From the NCBI GenBank assembly GCA_002316005.1, contig DCIM01000063.1, positions 15,998 through 79,997 of the forward strand: 64,000 bases of DNA, in the 5' to 3' direction. Under the pieces are notes generated by a model. The model had not been told where the DNA came from. It saw only the letters and a list, made by a program, of their open reading frames with translations, and ran no database searches. This DNA comes from Prevotellaceae bacterium UBA1726. Lineage in GTDB: Bacteria; Bacteroidota; Bacteroidia; Bacteroidales; Bacteroidaceae. Positions 37,163 to 47,856 of this stretch are shown here, in pieces (positions within the stretch are counted from its first letter, which is position 1; each line of letters opens with the position of its first letter). Made by a program: the position numbers and the translations under genes.

Positions 37163-38433
37163 TATTTAAATCTATCACCCCAACATGCAAGCATATTCTG
37201 ATAGAGTTTCTCCTCAGAAGCCGAATGCTGTGGTTGCCAGATACGAGTATTCACCAATTCATCTGGCATGAACTGCTGCTGAACGAAATGACCAGGATAG
37301 TCATGACTGTACTTATAGCCATCGCTATAGCCCAGTTCGGCCATCAGTTTCGTTGGTGCATTGCGAAGATGAAGCGGCACAGGCTGATTGCCCGTCTGCT
37401 GAACGATGCCCAATGCCTTGTTGATTCCAAGATATGCAGAATTGCTCTTTGGCGAAGAGGCAAGATAGACAGCAGCCTCAGCAAGAGGAATGCGCCCCTC
37501 CGGCCATCCAATCTTCATCACAGCATCAAAAGCAGCATTGGCAATGAGCATTGCATTAGGATTTGCAAGGCCGATATCCTCGGAGGCAGAAATAACCAAG
37601 CGGCGAGCGATGAACTCAGGATCCTCGCCACCTTCAATCATTCGCGCCATCCAATAGAGCGCTGCATCAGGATCGCTACCACGAATACTCTTTATGAAGG
37701 CAGAGATAATATCGTAGTGCATCTCACCGTCCTTATCGTAGGCAAGAGGATTCTGCTGAAGGCGATTCACAACAATCTCGTCGGTTATCACCACCTCTTC
37801 ATTAGAATCAGCCTCAACAACGAGTTCAAGGATATTAAGCAATTTGCGAGCATCACCACCAGAATAGCGAAGCAAGGCATCTGTCTGCTCGAGGTTGATT
37901 TTTCGCTTCTGGAGTTCGGTATCCTCGTGGATTGCGCGATCGATGAGCTGCAGGAGATCATCCTTATCGAGGCTCTTCAATACATACAACTGGCAACGAG
38001 AAAGCAATGGGCGGATAACCTCGAACGAAGGGTTCTCTGTTGTTGCGCCTATCAATGTCACGATACCACGCTCCACAGCACCAAGAAGTGAATCCTGCTG
38101 CGACTTTGAGAAACGATGTATTTCGTCAATGAAGAGAATTGGCGAGGCAGACGAGAAGAATCGGTTGTTCTTTGCGCGCTCAATGACATCGCGCACATCC
38201 TTCACACCACTCGTAACGGCAGAAAGCGTATAGAATGGTGTCTCAAGTTTATTGGCGATAATCTGTGCGAGGGTTGTCTTTCCCACACCAGGAGGTCCCC
38301 ATAGAATGAACGACGAGATGCGCCCTGCGTCAATCATATTGCGCAGTATTGCCCCCTCTCCTACCAGATGTTTCTGACCTACATACTGGTCGAGGGTTTG
38401 TGGTCGCATTCGTTCTGCAAGTGGTTTGCTCAT
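37162..38433 (-). CDS. rarA: Replication-associated recombination protein RarA
   Basis: 423 residues. RarA (MgsA) is an AAA+ clamp-loader-like ATPase acting at stalled replication forks. Walker A is WGPPGVGKTTLA near residue 45-55, Walker B LFIDEIHRFSKSQQD, sensor-type ATTENPSFEV, and the C-terminal tetramerisation region contains IRGSDPDAALYWMARMIEGGEDP, the family signature. It is divergent from mscS, with a -7 box for each. Confidence 0.96.
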   Translation of the reverse strand: MSKPLAERMRPQTLDQYVGQKHLVGEGAILRNMIDAGRISSFILWGPPGVGKTTLAQIIANKLETPFYTLSAVTSGVKDVRDVIERAKNNRFFSSASPILFIDEIHRFSKSQQDSLLGAVERGIVTLIGATTENPSFEVIRPLLSRCQLYVLKSLDKDDLLQLIDRAIHEDTELQKRKINLEQTDALLRYSGGDARKLLNILELVVEADSNEEVVITDEIVVNRLQQNPLAYDKDGEMHYDIISAFIKSIRGSDPDAALYWMARMIEGGEDPEFIARRLVISASEDIGLANPNAMLIANAAFDAVMKIGWPEGRIPLAEAAVYLASSPKSNSAYLGINKALGIVQQTGNQPVPLHLRNAPTKLMAELGYSDGYKYSHDYPGHFVQQQFMPDELVNTRIWQPQHSASEEKLYQNMLACWGDRFK

Positions 38434-38456
38434 AATTAATTGTTAATTTATAAGCG

Positions 38457-38464
38457 CAAAAGTA
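38457..38464 (-). promoter_or_regulatory. -7 box for rarA
   Basis: Minus-strand TACTTTTG, 23 nt upstream of the ATG. Confidence 0.5.
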
Positions 38465-38528
38465 CGACTAATTTCTTAAAAAACAAAATAAAAGATTATG
38501 ATTTACGCGTACATTAAATAAAAAGTTG

Positions 38529-38536
38529 TATCTTTG
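38529..38536 (+). promoter_or_regulatory. -7 box for the mscS-like gene
   Basis: TATCTTTG, 21 nt upstream of the ATG at 38558. An in-frame TTG at 38534 lies inside this box and so is unlikely to be the start. Confidence 0.55.
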
Positions 38537-38557
38537 CAGAAAAATAAGACTGCAGAG

Positions 38558-40927
38558 ATGACTATAAAAAGAATATTCACGATTATCATATTGGCGCTTC
38601 TTGTAGTGCTGCCTTCAAAGGCTGTGCTCAAAGAGGCAAATCTCGACAACACCCTGAGCATTCTGCGTGGCGAACTCACTGCCTATCGCTTGGAACTTGA
38701 AAAGGAAACTCGATATATGCAATGGCAGCAACAGCAGATTGTAAACAGCCTGATGGATATTTCGAAGCGTTCATCACAGAATTCGCTGATGCTCTACTCA
38801 CAAAAGCAGGACTACATCTTCGACCTCACCTATGCTTGTCACGAGGCAACAGAGATGTATATGCAGTTTCAGGAGAGGGCGATGCCATTCCGCAATTACA
38901 TTGAGAAGAACACTCGTGAGATTGCACGCTATGACTCGCTGATTGCCAATCTAAGTCAGATGCCATTGAGAAATCTAAGCGACTCTGCCAAAATTGACAG
39001 AATGGTATGCCTGACGCTTGCTGTGAATATCCGTCGTTCGCTCAATGCCAACAATGAGTCGATTGATGAATATGTTCCTTTTTACGATTCAATGGAGGCA
39101 CGCCTGAGCAATCTCCACGACTATGCCCAGAAGCGATATGCAGACATCCAGACAAGCATCTTCAAGAACGGAGGTGAAAACTACTTCAACATTCTGAAGG
39201 ACTTCAGTACTTCGTTCCGTTCGATGAGCAATGCCGTCACGAACAAATACATGCCGCATACAGGAAAGGTCCGATCGCAATGGGACATTCGCTCAATCAT
39301 ATTCCTCTTTACGGTGATTCTTTTATACACCTTAGTTGCATTCTGCCTGAACATGCTTGTTTTCCATTTCATGCCAAAGCGACTACAGACAGAGGAATTC
39401 CTGTCGAAGCGCACTTGCATAATGCTGACTACAACGATGGTGACACTTGCCATTATTCTCGGAATAATCCACCTGACAGTATCATCGCAGAACTTCCTCC
39501 TTATGGCTTCAGGCCTTCTTGTGGAGTATGCTTGGTTGCTCAGTGCCATTCTTATCTCGTTGCTTCTTCGTCTTGACAGTGCACAGATAAAGAGTGCTTT
39601 CCGCATATATGCACCACTGATTGTGATGGGATTCATCGTCATCACTTTCCGTATTGTACTCATCCCTAACGACCTTGTCAACCTGTTCTTCCCTCCTATC
39701 CTGCTCTTCTGCACCATCTGGCAGTGGAATGTAATACGCCGACACAATGACAATATCCCACGTAGTGATGTCTACTACACATACATCTCGCTTGCAGTGT
39801 TCATCGTCTCTGTAGTGCTTTCGTGGACAGGTTATACTCTGTTCAGCGTACAGGCTCTCATCTGGTGGATTATGCAGCTTACATGTATCCTAACCATCAC
39901 TTGTATCTCGGGTTGGATGAAGGCATGGGCAAAGAAGAAGAAGTATAACAAACTGCCAATCACCAAGACTTGGTTCTACAATTTCTGCTCAACAGTATTG
40001 ATGCCTTGCTTCGGTGTTGCCTCAATCGTTTTGGCAATCTATTGGGCAGCAGATGTGTTCAACCTCAGCGACACTACATGGAAAATATTCACAATGAAAT
40101 TCATTGATACAAAGGGATTCTCGGGCAGTATCTATGGCATTAGCCTTGTTGTAGTGCTCTATTTCCTTTTCGCTTATATCAACCGCACAGTGAAGGCATT
40201 CCTCAAGATGCATTTCGAGGAAAGCGACCATTCTACGGCTGCTTCGCGCAATGTATTGGCAAAGAATATCGTTCAGATTATCGTCTGGGGCATCTGGTTG
40301 CTCATCGTACTGAATATCCTCAATGTGGGTACAACATGGCTTGCTGTCATAACTGGTGGTCTTTCAACGGGTGTCGGTTTTGCGTCAAAGGATATCATTG
40401 AGAATATCTACTACGGCATCTCGCTTATGGCTGGCCGTGTTAAGATTGGCGACAGAATTGAGTGCGATGGATATCGTGGTATTGTGAAGTCAATCAGTTA
40501 CACATCGACAATGGTTGAAATCAGCGATGGTTCAATCATGGCATTCCAGAACTCTCAGCTCTTCACCAAGAACTATAAGAATCTCACCAAGAACCACGGT
40601 TGGGAGTGCGACATTCTCGACATTGGCATTGCCTATGGCAGTGATGTTGAGACAACACGCCAACTTCTTATCAAGAACATATCTCAGCTTCCATTCCTCA
40701 ATCCAAAGGAAGGTTCAACAGAGTTTAAGTTCCTCAAATCAAGAGAGAAGGTTCGCGTTGTACTCTACAACTTCGGCGATTCGTCTGTTGACTTGAAGGT
40801 ATTGGTTTGGGTACCTGTTGGCGAGTATTTCCTCCGAGACGGAGAAGTGCGTGAGTGCATCTACAAGACTCTCAACGACAATAACATTGAGATTCCATTC
40901 CCACAGGTGGATGTGCACAACAGATAG
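38558..40927 (+). CDS. Large MscS-family mechanosensitive channel
   Basis: 789 residues. An N-terminal signal or membrane segment (IFTIIILALLVVLPSKA) precedes a long predicted periplasmic helical region with coiled-coil character (to about residue 240), then about nine membrane segments and the MscS core: GLSTGVGFASKDIIENIYYGISLMAGRVKIGDRIECDGYRGIVKSIS, followed by the beta and C-terminal domains. The size and periplasmic domain resemble MscK/YbiO-like members rather than small MscS. A 50-codon membrane ORF follows 41 nt later. Confidence 0.9.
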   Translation: MTIKRIFTIIILALLVVLPSKAVLKEANLDNTLSILRGELTAYRLELEKETRYMQWQQQQIVNSLMDISKRSSQNSLMLYSQKQDYIFDLTYACHEATEMYMQFQERAMPFRNYIEKNTREIARYDSLIANLSQMPLRNLSDSAKIDRMVCLTLAVNIRRSLNANNESIDEYVPFYDSMEARLSNLHDYAQKRYADIQTSIFKNGGENYFNILKDFSTSFRSMSNAVTNKYMPHTGKVRSQWDIRSIIFLFTVILLYTLVAFCLNMLVFHFMPKRLQTEEFLSKRTCIMLTTTMVTLAIILGIIHLTVSSQNFLLMASGLLVEYAWLLSAILISLLLRLDSAQIKSAFRIYAPLIVMGFIVITFRIVLIPNDLVNLFFPPILLFCTIWQWNVIRRHNDNIPRSDVYYTYISLAVFIVSVVLSWTGYTLFSVQALIWWIMQLTCILTITCISGWMKAWAKKKKYNKLPITKTWFYNFCSTVLMPCFGVASIVLAIYWAADVFNLSDTTWKIFTMKFIDTKGFSGSIYGISLVVVLYFLFAYINRTVKAFLKMHFEESDHSTAASRNVLAKNIVQIIVWGIWLLIVLNILNVGTTWLAVITGGLSTGVGFASKDIIENIYYGISLMAGRVKIGDRIECDGYRGIVKSISYTSTMVEISDGSIMAFQNSQLFTKNYKNLTKNHGWECDILDIGIAYGSDVETTRQLLIKNISQLPFLNPKEGSTEFKFLKSREKVRVVLYNFGDSSVDLKVLVWVPVGEYFLRDGEVRECIYKTLNDNNIEIPFPQVDVHNR

Positions 40928-40968
40928 TGCATCCACCTCTTCGCAAAACAAATTAACAAGAAAGAATT

Positions 40969-41121
40969 ATGGAAGACATTAAATTATACGCATTGGTCAT
41001 TCTGGCATTGGTTATTGGCATCATTGTTGTCAAGAAGGTAACCTCTTGCCTTTTCCGCATAATTGTCACAGTATTGTTCTTGGCAATCCTTGCAGCAATC
41101 TACTATATGTATTTCATGTAG
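40969..41121 (+). CDS. Short membrane peptide of 50 residues downstream of the mscS-like gene
   Basis: The frame starts at an ATG (40969) and ends at TAG (41119-41121). The product has two hydrophobic stretches, LYALVILALVIGIIVV and IIVTVLFLAILAAIYYMYF, separated by KKVTSCLFR, so a two-helix membrane hairpin is likely. The 41-nt spacing after the channel gene and clean end before the convergent PI-PLC gene support a real gene. I recognise no family. It could modulate the channel; that is only inferred from position. Confidence 0.62.
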   Translation: MEDIKLYALVILALVIGIIVVKKVTSCLFRIIVTVLFLAILAAIYYMYFM

Positions 41122-41158
41122 TCATTTGACTTCAGAATACATATAGCCTATTGCCGTT

Positions 41159-44101
41159 TTATTCCTCAGATTCCTCAATGATGAAGTCGTCATCATCGTC
41201 CAAATGGTAATTGCTTAGGATGATGTCCTTTACAAGTTCTGGCTTGTCGCCATGGTCGTTGTAGAAGTCGAGGAACAACAAACCGAAATCATTGTATCGT
41301 TTCTGCTCAAGAACATCGCGTAGAGCCTTGTTCATAGGTTTGCGCACATTCAATGCACCACCCCATGCAGCATAATAAGGTTTGTGATGACGAGGTCCCC
41401 AGGCTATGCTGTTGAATGTGATGTACCACTTGTCAGGATCTTCATTCTCGTAAGCTTCACGCAGATGCTTTGCCACAAGACGCGATTTCTTCGTAGTGTT
41501 GTGCATCTTATATTCATCCTCAACACGGAAGCAATCGTACTCAAATGTCTGGTTATCAGCAAACTTAAGCAGTTTTCCAAACGGACATTCCTCCTGACGC
41601 TTTATGACGAGTACCTTTCCGCGAGCCTCACCAACAGATGTAGATGCCTTGAAATCCTCAACGAAAAGACCAGGATATTTGTTGATAAGGGCTTTGTAGC
41701 TTTCCTTCATCTCGTCACTCCACTTGCCGCCTTCATCACTACCAATCATTGCCACAATAAACTCAGAAGGATTATCTTTGAGGAATTGTGAAATATCATC
41801 GACAGTTTCTTCAAATCCGTCGCGGCACATAATGGTGTGGCCATATTTCATGTTCTTCTTCAAACGAATGTCGAAGGCACGAATACCATCCTGCAGTTGC
41901 TCTGTAATAGTGAAGTTCTGAGTATGGCCCATACTTGTTATTGCCGACTCAGGCAAAGAAGCAGAACCCGCGTCGTGAGTGCCAGGGATTGAAACAAGGC
42001 TGACAGCACGATCGTCTGGCACATATTTCATCCAAGTGAGCGATGATTTCTTCACCGGATTGACATATACATAATTCTTTGTGCCACGCTTCTTTGATTC
42101 AATGTAAACACGACAGAGACGCTTGTTCACATATACATTACCTATAATACTATAAGAGGAATGCGAATGGAACGACTTTGCACCCATCAGATAGAATTGC
42201 TTTGACTCTTTTCCGTGGCAGAGATAGAAATCATCAATCTCGAGTTTCACCGGTTTGCTTGTGCCAAACTGATGATTTCGCACATACAATGTCAGTTTTC
42301 CGCGAAGTGCATAATGCAGCATTTCAGGATACCAATTCATTGGCAACTGACGCGAATCCAACTGCGACTTGAGCCAGTTGGCAGGACGAATTCCATTAGT
42401 ACGACCTGACTTTATCTCAATTGTACCATTCGCACTTACTGGAATGACGGTACCTGCTCTAAGGCGGTCTTCTGTGTCATTGCCATCGGCAACTCTACCC
42501 TGCTCTATCACAAACTGACCATATTGGCCGTCAGGTCCTTGAACAAGGTCGCAACCAACTATATCGAGGTTGAAAAAGTCAGAAGTATATCGCGTAATGC
42601 CATGTGTGAGAACAAACTCATGACCGTAATTGACATTGCTAACAGGGAGTGTGTCATGCGATTCTATAATCTGCTTCTTTGTCAAGGCTGCTTTTATGTA
42701 AGCCTCGCGATTCTTGCCATTCCAACGATATTCCTTCTTCTTGCCGAAACTGTAACTTGCAAACACATAAGCAGAACCATATTCATTAGCAACACTTAAC
42801 ACATTGCTCTTACCATGATGGTAGTAATTATTGTTGTAATAAGCACCTACTCGCCAGCGTTTATAGTTATATGTCAAACTGGCACGAAGGAAAAGATTGA
42901 CATTGAAGGTTGTTCTTTTGTTATTTACTACGAAAATATCTTCAGTAATCCCAACTTCTGAAAAGGCATCTTTATATATGTCATAAAGAGTATGTCTCAT
43001 TTTATACACATTAGTTCCATAGTTGTTAGAACTAATCCAGTTGACAGCAGGCGACATCATTATCGAGGATCCTAAAAGCAAGCGTTTTGAAAAAGCGATG
43101 TTAAAGGCATAACCCAATTGCATGTGGAGGTCCTTTACACTGATGTCGGATGGTACACCATTCACCAAAAGCATGTATGTGGTGACATCACTGGAAAGAT
43201 CTTCCTTGTGACTTCTTATCAAATTACCGATTTCGTTGAGATAAGCCTCCTGATTGCCCTCTTGTCGATAGCGATTGATTCTCTCCTTTTCTTCTATTGT
43301 CGCAATAGCCGAGGCACCTTTTTCCATAAAGATGTCGCTCAATTCAGTGGAAACTCTATGGAAGGTATAACCTAAACCAATGATTGGCGAACCTACCGAA
43401 CGCAACTGGATAGAACTGTTAGAGAAAGCCGCTGGATTGGAGTATTTGCGGTGATTGGTGAAATAGTTGATATTTACACCCGTAAGGTCGTTGCGGAAGT
43501 AATTACCATAGCCATTGGCATTTGCATCCTGAGAGAAATCAACAAGAGGGACATCCAATACATCATAACCTTCTTCTTCTGACCAAGCACTACTGTAATC
43601 AGGGAAGAGGAGTTTTTTGAAACTATAGTCGCCACCTGTTCTTCGCCAAATAATATCTGCATTCACAAGGGCAGAATTAATCGAGAATGTAAATTCGTTC
43701 TTGCGTTTAGTTCCATGAATTGCGTTAAGGTCAATAGTGAAGCCTTGCGAAAGAAACCTCCAACCGAAATTAGGTCCAAGCCTGCTACTCAGTTTCGAGG
43801 TCATCTCAATATTCATGTTATCGCAATCGATATACATTGTCTCTTGCGAGAATTTGTTGCCCAACTCTATCTGCCAGTCGTAGAAAGACGGTGTGGAATA
43901 TTTAGGATCGTAGGCCGACCAGTTTTTCGCTATCCAAAGGAAAGGTTTGCTCACTCGCTGTAGGAACGACTTGCGCTCTTTCGCCTTTGTTGTGGTCACA
44001 GTTGAATCGGCCGCAAAAGTCTTTACTCCAGCAGCCTCAACACTCTTCGCGCAGAAGAGCATTATTACCATGATTGCAAATGTCCTAACAGTTTGTAGCA
44101 T
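41159..44101 (-). CDS. DUF4421-like outer-membrane barrel fused to a C-terminal PI-PLC-like domain
   Basis: 980 residues from the ATG at 44101 (a frame to 44167 has no convincing start). A signal peptide (FAIMVIMLFCAKSVEA) precedes a barrel region with the DUF4421 blocks RLGPNFGWRFLSQGFTIDL, KYSNPAAFSNSSIQLRSVGSPIIGLGYTFH. A beta-rich linker (about 500-690) follows, then a PI-PLC X-like domain: SIPGTHDAGS with His709, QLQDGIRAFDIR, KYGHTIM with His755. The two histidines are 46 residues apart, close to the spacing in Bacillus PI-PLC. The acidic C-terminus is DDDDDFIIEESEE. The enzyme probably acts at the cell surface or in the periplasm; its substrate is unknown. Confidence 0.8.
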   Translation of the reverse strand: MLQTVRTFAIMVIMLFCAKSVEAAGVKTFAADSTVTTTKAKERKSFLQRVSKPFLWIAKNWSAYDPKYSTPSFYDWQIELGNKFSQETMYIDCDNMNIEMTSKLSSRLGPNFGWRFLSQGFTIDLNAIHGTKRKNEFTFSINSALVNADIIWRRTGGDYSFKKLLFPDYSSAWSEEEGYDVLDVPLVDFSQDANANGYGNYFRNDLTGVNINYFTNHRKYSNPAAFSNSSIQLRSVGSPIIGLGYTFHRVSTELSDIFMEKGASAIATIEEKERINRYRQEGNQEAYLNEIGNLIRSHKEDLSSDVTTYMLLVNGVPSDISVKDLHMQLGYAFNIAFSKRLLLGSSIMMSPAVNWISSNNYGTNVYKMRHTLYDIYKDAFSEVGITEDIFVVNNKRTTFNVNLFLRASLTYNYKRWRVGAYYNNNYYHHGKSNVLSVANEYGSAYVFASYSFGKKKEYRWNGKNREAYIKAALTKKQIIESHDTLPVSNVNYGHEFVLTHGITRYTSDFFNLDIVGCDLVQGPDGQYGQFVIEQGRVADGNDTEDRLRAGTVIPVSANGTIEIKSGRTNGIRPANWLKSQLDSRQLPMNWYPEMLHYALRGKLTLYVRNHQFGTSKPVKLEIDDFYLCHGKESKQFYLMGAKSFHSHSSYSIIGNVYVNKRLCRVYIESKKRGTKNYVYVNPVKKSSLTWMKYVPDDRAVSLVSIPGTHDAGSASLPESAITSMGHTQNFTITEQLQDGIRAFDIRLKKNMKYGHTIMCRDGFEETVDDISQFLKDNPSEFIVAMIGSDEGGKWSDEMKESYKALINKYPGLFVEDFKASTSVGEARGKVLVIKRQEECPFGKLLKFADNQTFEYDCFRVEDEYKMHNTTKKSRLVAKHLREAYENEDPDKWYITFNSIAWGPRHHKPYYAAWGGALNVRKPMNKALRDVLEQKRYNDFGLLFLDFYNDHGDKPELVKDIILSNYHLDDDDDFIIEESEE

Positions 44102-44232
44102 TAGTTTTCTATATTTTAAGCAATGTAAAAAATATTCAACTCGGCAAATCCTGCCAGATTCAGTCATTCCCCAAAATTGGCGTTCGTAACAGTCTAATTT
44201 TCAACGTGTTGTGATTACGCTTATTTCATCGT

Positions 44233-44316
44233 GTCATTTAAGTGGAATGAGGAGGTCATTTCAGTTAAATGAGGTCGTCATTTCAGTTAAATGAGGCGGT
44301 CATTTCAGTTAAATGG
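44233..44316. repeat. 22-bp tandem repeat, four copies, each with a dyad
   Basis: GTCATTTCAGTTAAATGAGG plus two variable bases repeats at 44255, 44277 and 44299; a diverged first copy starts at 44233. Each unit holds CATTT-N5-AAATG. The array lies 132 nt or more upstream of the PI-PLC fusion start and 33 nt beyond the RluA-family stop. Confidence 0.88.
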
Positions 44317-44348
44317 CAATGCCCCTTGAACGTTGTAAAAATTATTCG

Positions 44349-45233
44349 CTATTTGAACAACTGTTTGAACTGTGTTGGTATTGGGGTCTCAAACTCCATT
44401 GGCTCGTGGGTCACTGGGTGATAGAAGCAAAGGAGGAAAGCATGAAGACAAAGGCGATGCAACGGATCATGACCATTTCCATACTTCACATCTCCGCAAA
44501 CAGGATGTCCCATATCTGCCGAGTGAACGCGAATCTGATTCTTTCGACCTGTCTCCAATCTGTACTCCATAAGCGAATATTCCGGACGACGCTCAAGGGT
44601 GTAGAAATGTGTGACAGCATATTTTCCGCCATTGTCAACAGGACTTGAATAGGTGACAAACGCCTTGTTGTCCTTCAACCAGTTGGCGATAGTTCCGCTA
44701 TCCTCCTCCATCTCACCACTCACAACAGCCACATAACGGCGGTCGAACACAATGTCGTGCCAATTATGCTCAAGAACCTGTTCTGTCTCAATGTCCTTGG
44801 CATAAATCATCAATCCGCTGGTGTCGCGATCAAGGCGATGAACAACATGTGCACGACACGACTGACGAGTCTTCTGGAAATAATCGTCAAGCACTTTCTT
44901 CACATTGAGCGAAGAATGACCTGCTGCCATTGAAAGAATTCCAACATTCTTCTCAACAACAACAATCCACTGGTCCTCGTATACAATCTTCACATAACGA
45001 CTTTTGAACTTGTCGTTCTGCTTCGATTTGCTTATGGTGATATGGTCGCCCGGACGAAGCATGTGGTCAAACTGTGTGACAACACGATTATTCACCTTCA
45101 CGCCACGGCCCGAGAGAGTAGCCTTGAGTTTTGTCTTGCTACCCTTCACATTCTTGAACAACCACTCAAGGAGTGTGTCCTCACCACGAACATCATAATG
45201 GTCGTATTGATGGAGATTTGGATTGTATTTCAT
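44349..45233 (-). CDS. RluA-family pseudouridine synthase
   Basis: 294 residues. An S4-like N-terminal segment (LKATLSGRGVKVNNRVVTQFDHMLRPGD) precedes the catalytic domain with HRLDRDTSGLMIYAKD, which contains the catalytic Asp, then YRLETGRKNQIRVH. The family modifies uridines in 23S rRNA or tRNA; RluD-like is likely but the target cannot be set by motif alone. It is divergent from the ABC-F gene. Confidence 0.9.
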   Translation of the reverse strand: MKYNPNLHQYDHYDVRGEDTLLEWLFKNVKGSKTKLKATLSGRGVKVNNRVVTQFDHMLRPGDHITISKSKQNDKFKSRYVKIVYEDQWIVVVEKNVGILSMAAGHSSLNVKKVLDDYFQKTRQSCRAHVVHRLDRDTSGLMIYAKDIETEQVLEHNWHDIVFDRRYVAVVSGEMEEDSGTIANWLKDNKAFVTYSSPVDNGGKYAVTHFYTLERRPEYSLMEYRLETGRKNQIRVHSADMGHPVCGDVKYGNGHDPLHRLCLHAFLLCFYHPVTHEPMEFETPIPTQFKQLFK

Positions 45234-45265
45234 TTTTGTTCTGCTTTAATACCACGAATTTTGTG

Positions 45266-45273
45266 CAAAGATA
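45266..45273 (-). promoter_or_regulatory. -7 box for the RluA-family gene
   Basis: Minus-strand TATCTTTG, 32 nt upstream of the ATG. Confidence 0.5.
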
Positions 45274-45337
45274 CGAAATTAATTTGAAAAATGTCAGTTT
45301 ACACCTTATTTATTATTGTATATGGATTTTTTTTCGT

Positions 45338-45345
45338 AACTTTGC
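45338..45345 (+). promoter_or_regulatory. -7 box for the ABC-F gene
   Basis: TAACTTTG, with an ATTG about 18 nt upstream. It leaves a leader of about 105 nt before the ATG at 45459, long for this window. Confidence 0.5.
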
Positions 45346-45398
45346 ATCGCAATTTTGCAAATAGCGCATCGCGATCCGGTTTCACCGACTATCGCTAA

Positions 45399-47075
<1,677 letters not shown>

Positions 47076-47107
47076 TTTGACAATTGGACAATTGACAATT
47101 AATAATT

Positions 47108-47145
47108 AAAAGGTTGGGAGAAATTTCAACCTTTTATATTTTTGG
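47108..47145 (+). terminator. Intrinsic terminator after the ABC-F gene
   Basis: AAAAGGTTG pairs with CAACCTTTT, followed by ATATTTTT. An ACAATT direct-repeat spacer precedes it (47078-47106). Confidence 0.75.
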
Positions 47146-47187
47146 CATAGTGTTTGCAATAGATAGGGAAAATAATACAAAAGAAAT

Positions 47188-47766
47188 ATGAAAAAAGAAG
47201 ATATAAATGCAAATGAAGAGGAACTGAATCAGGAACCTCTAAATGAAAATACCAACGAAGATACTCAGGCAGAGACTACTGCAGAGGAGACTCAGGCAGA
47301 ACCAGAGGAAGAGAAGGATCCACTGGATGTTGCTCTTGCACAGATTGAGGAACTCAAGACACAGGCACTCTACAAGGCTGCTGAGTTTGAGAACTTCCGC
47401 AAGCGTACTGTTGCTGAGAAGACAGAACTGATTCTCAATGGCGGACAAAATGTCATAAAGGCAATTCTGCCAGTGCTCGACGATATGGAGCGTGCAATCG
47501 AAAATGCTTCAAAGGCAGAGTCGATCGAGGCACTTGAAGAGGGTTGGGAACTCATCGCGAAAAAGTTGAACAAAGCGCTCGAAGGCCTTGGCGTTCAGAA
47601 GATTGAGACAAAAGACGCCGACTTCAATACTGATTTCCACGAGGCTATTGCACTTGTTCCTGGTATGGGCGACGACAAGAAGGGAAAGATTATTGATTGC
47701 GTACAGGCTGGCTATACTATGAACGATAAAGTCATTCGTCATGCCAAAGTGGCAGTTGGTCAGTAA
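47188..47766 (+). CDS. grpE: GrpE nucleotide exchange factor
   Basis: 192 residues. An acidic, low-complexity N-terminus (to about residue 50) leads into a coiled coil and the conserved segments ALYKAAEFENFRKRT and VLDDMERAI, then the beta domain ending HEAIALVPG and TMNDKVIRHAKVAVG. GrpE releases ADP from DnaK. dnaJ follows 131 nt downstream, with an inverted pair of dispersed palindromes between; dnaK is not in the window. Confidence 0.96.
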   Translation: MKKEDINANEEELNQEPLNENTNEDTQAETTAEETQAEPEEEKDPLDVALAQIEELKTQALYKAAEFENFRKRTVAEKTELILNGGQNVIKAILPVLDDMERAIENASKAESIEALEEGWELIAKKLNKALEGLGVQKIETKDADFNTDFHEAIALVPGMGDDKKGKIIDCVQAGYTMNDKVIRHAKVAVGQ

Positions 47767-47812
47767 AGCCCACCCAAGCCCTCCCAAAGGGAGGGATGTT
47801 AAAATGCATTTT
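47764..47812 (+). repeat. Dispersed palindrome copy after grpE
   Basis: CCCTCCC (47779-47785), AAA, GGGAGGG (47789-47795), led by GCCCACCCAAG and trailed by ATGTTAAAATGC. It starts at the grpE stop. Confidence 0.85.
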
Positions 47813-47856
47813 GGGTGACGGCTATTTTTGATTAATTTAGAAGAAAAATAAACTAT

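Noticed and set aside
37081..38091. 336-codon plus-strand frame across rarA
   Set aside because: Antisense shadow; RarA has intact Walker motifs on the minus strand.
44233..44316. Possible CRISPR array
   Set aside because: Units are contiguous 22-bp tandem copies without unique spacers, and no cas gene is in the window.
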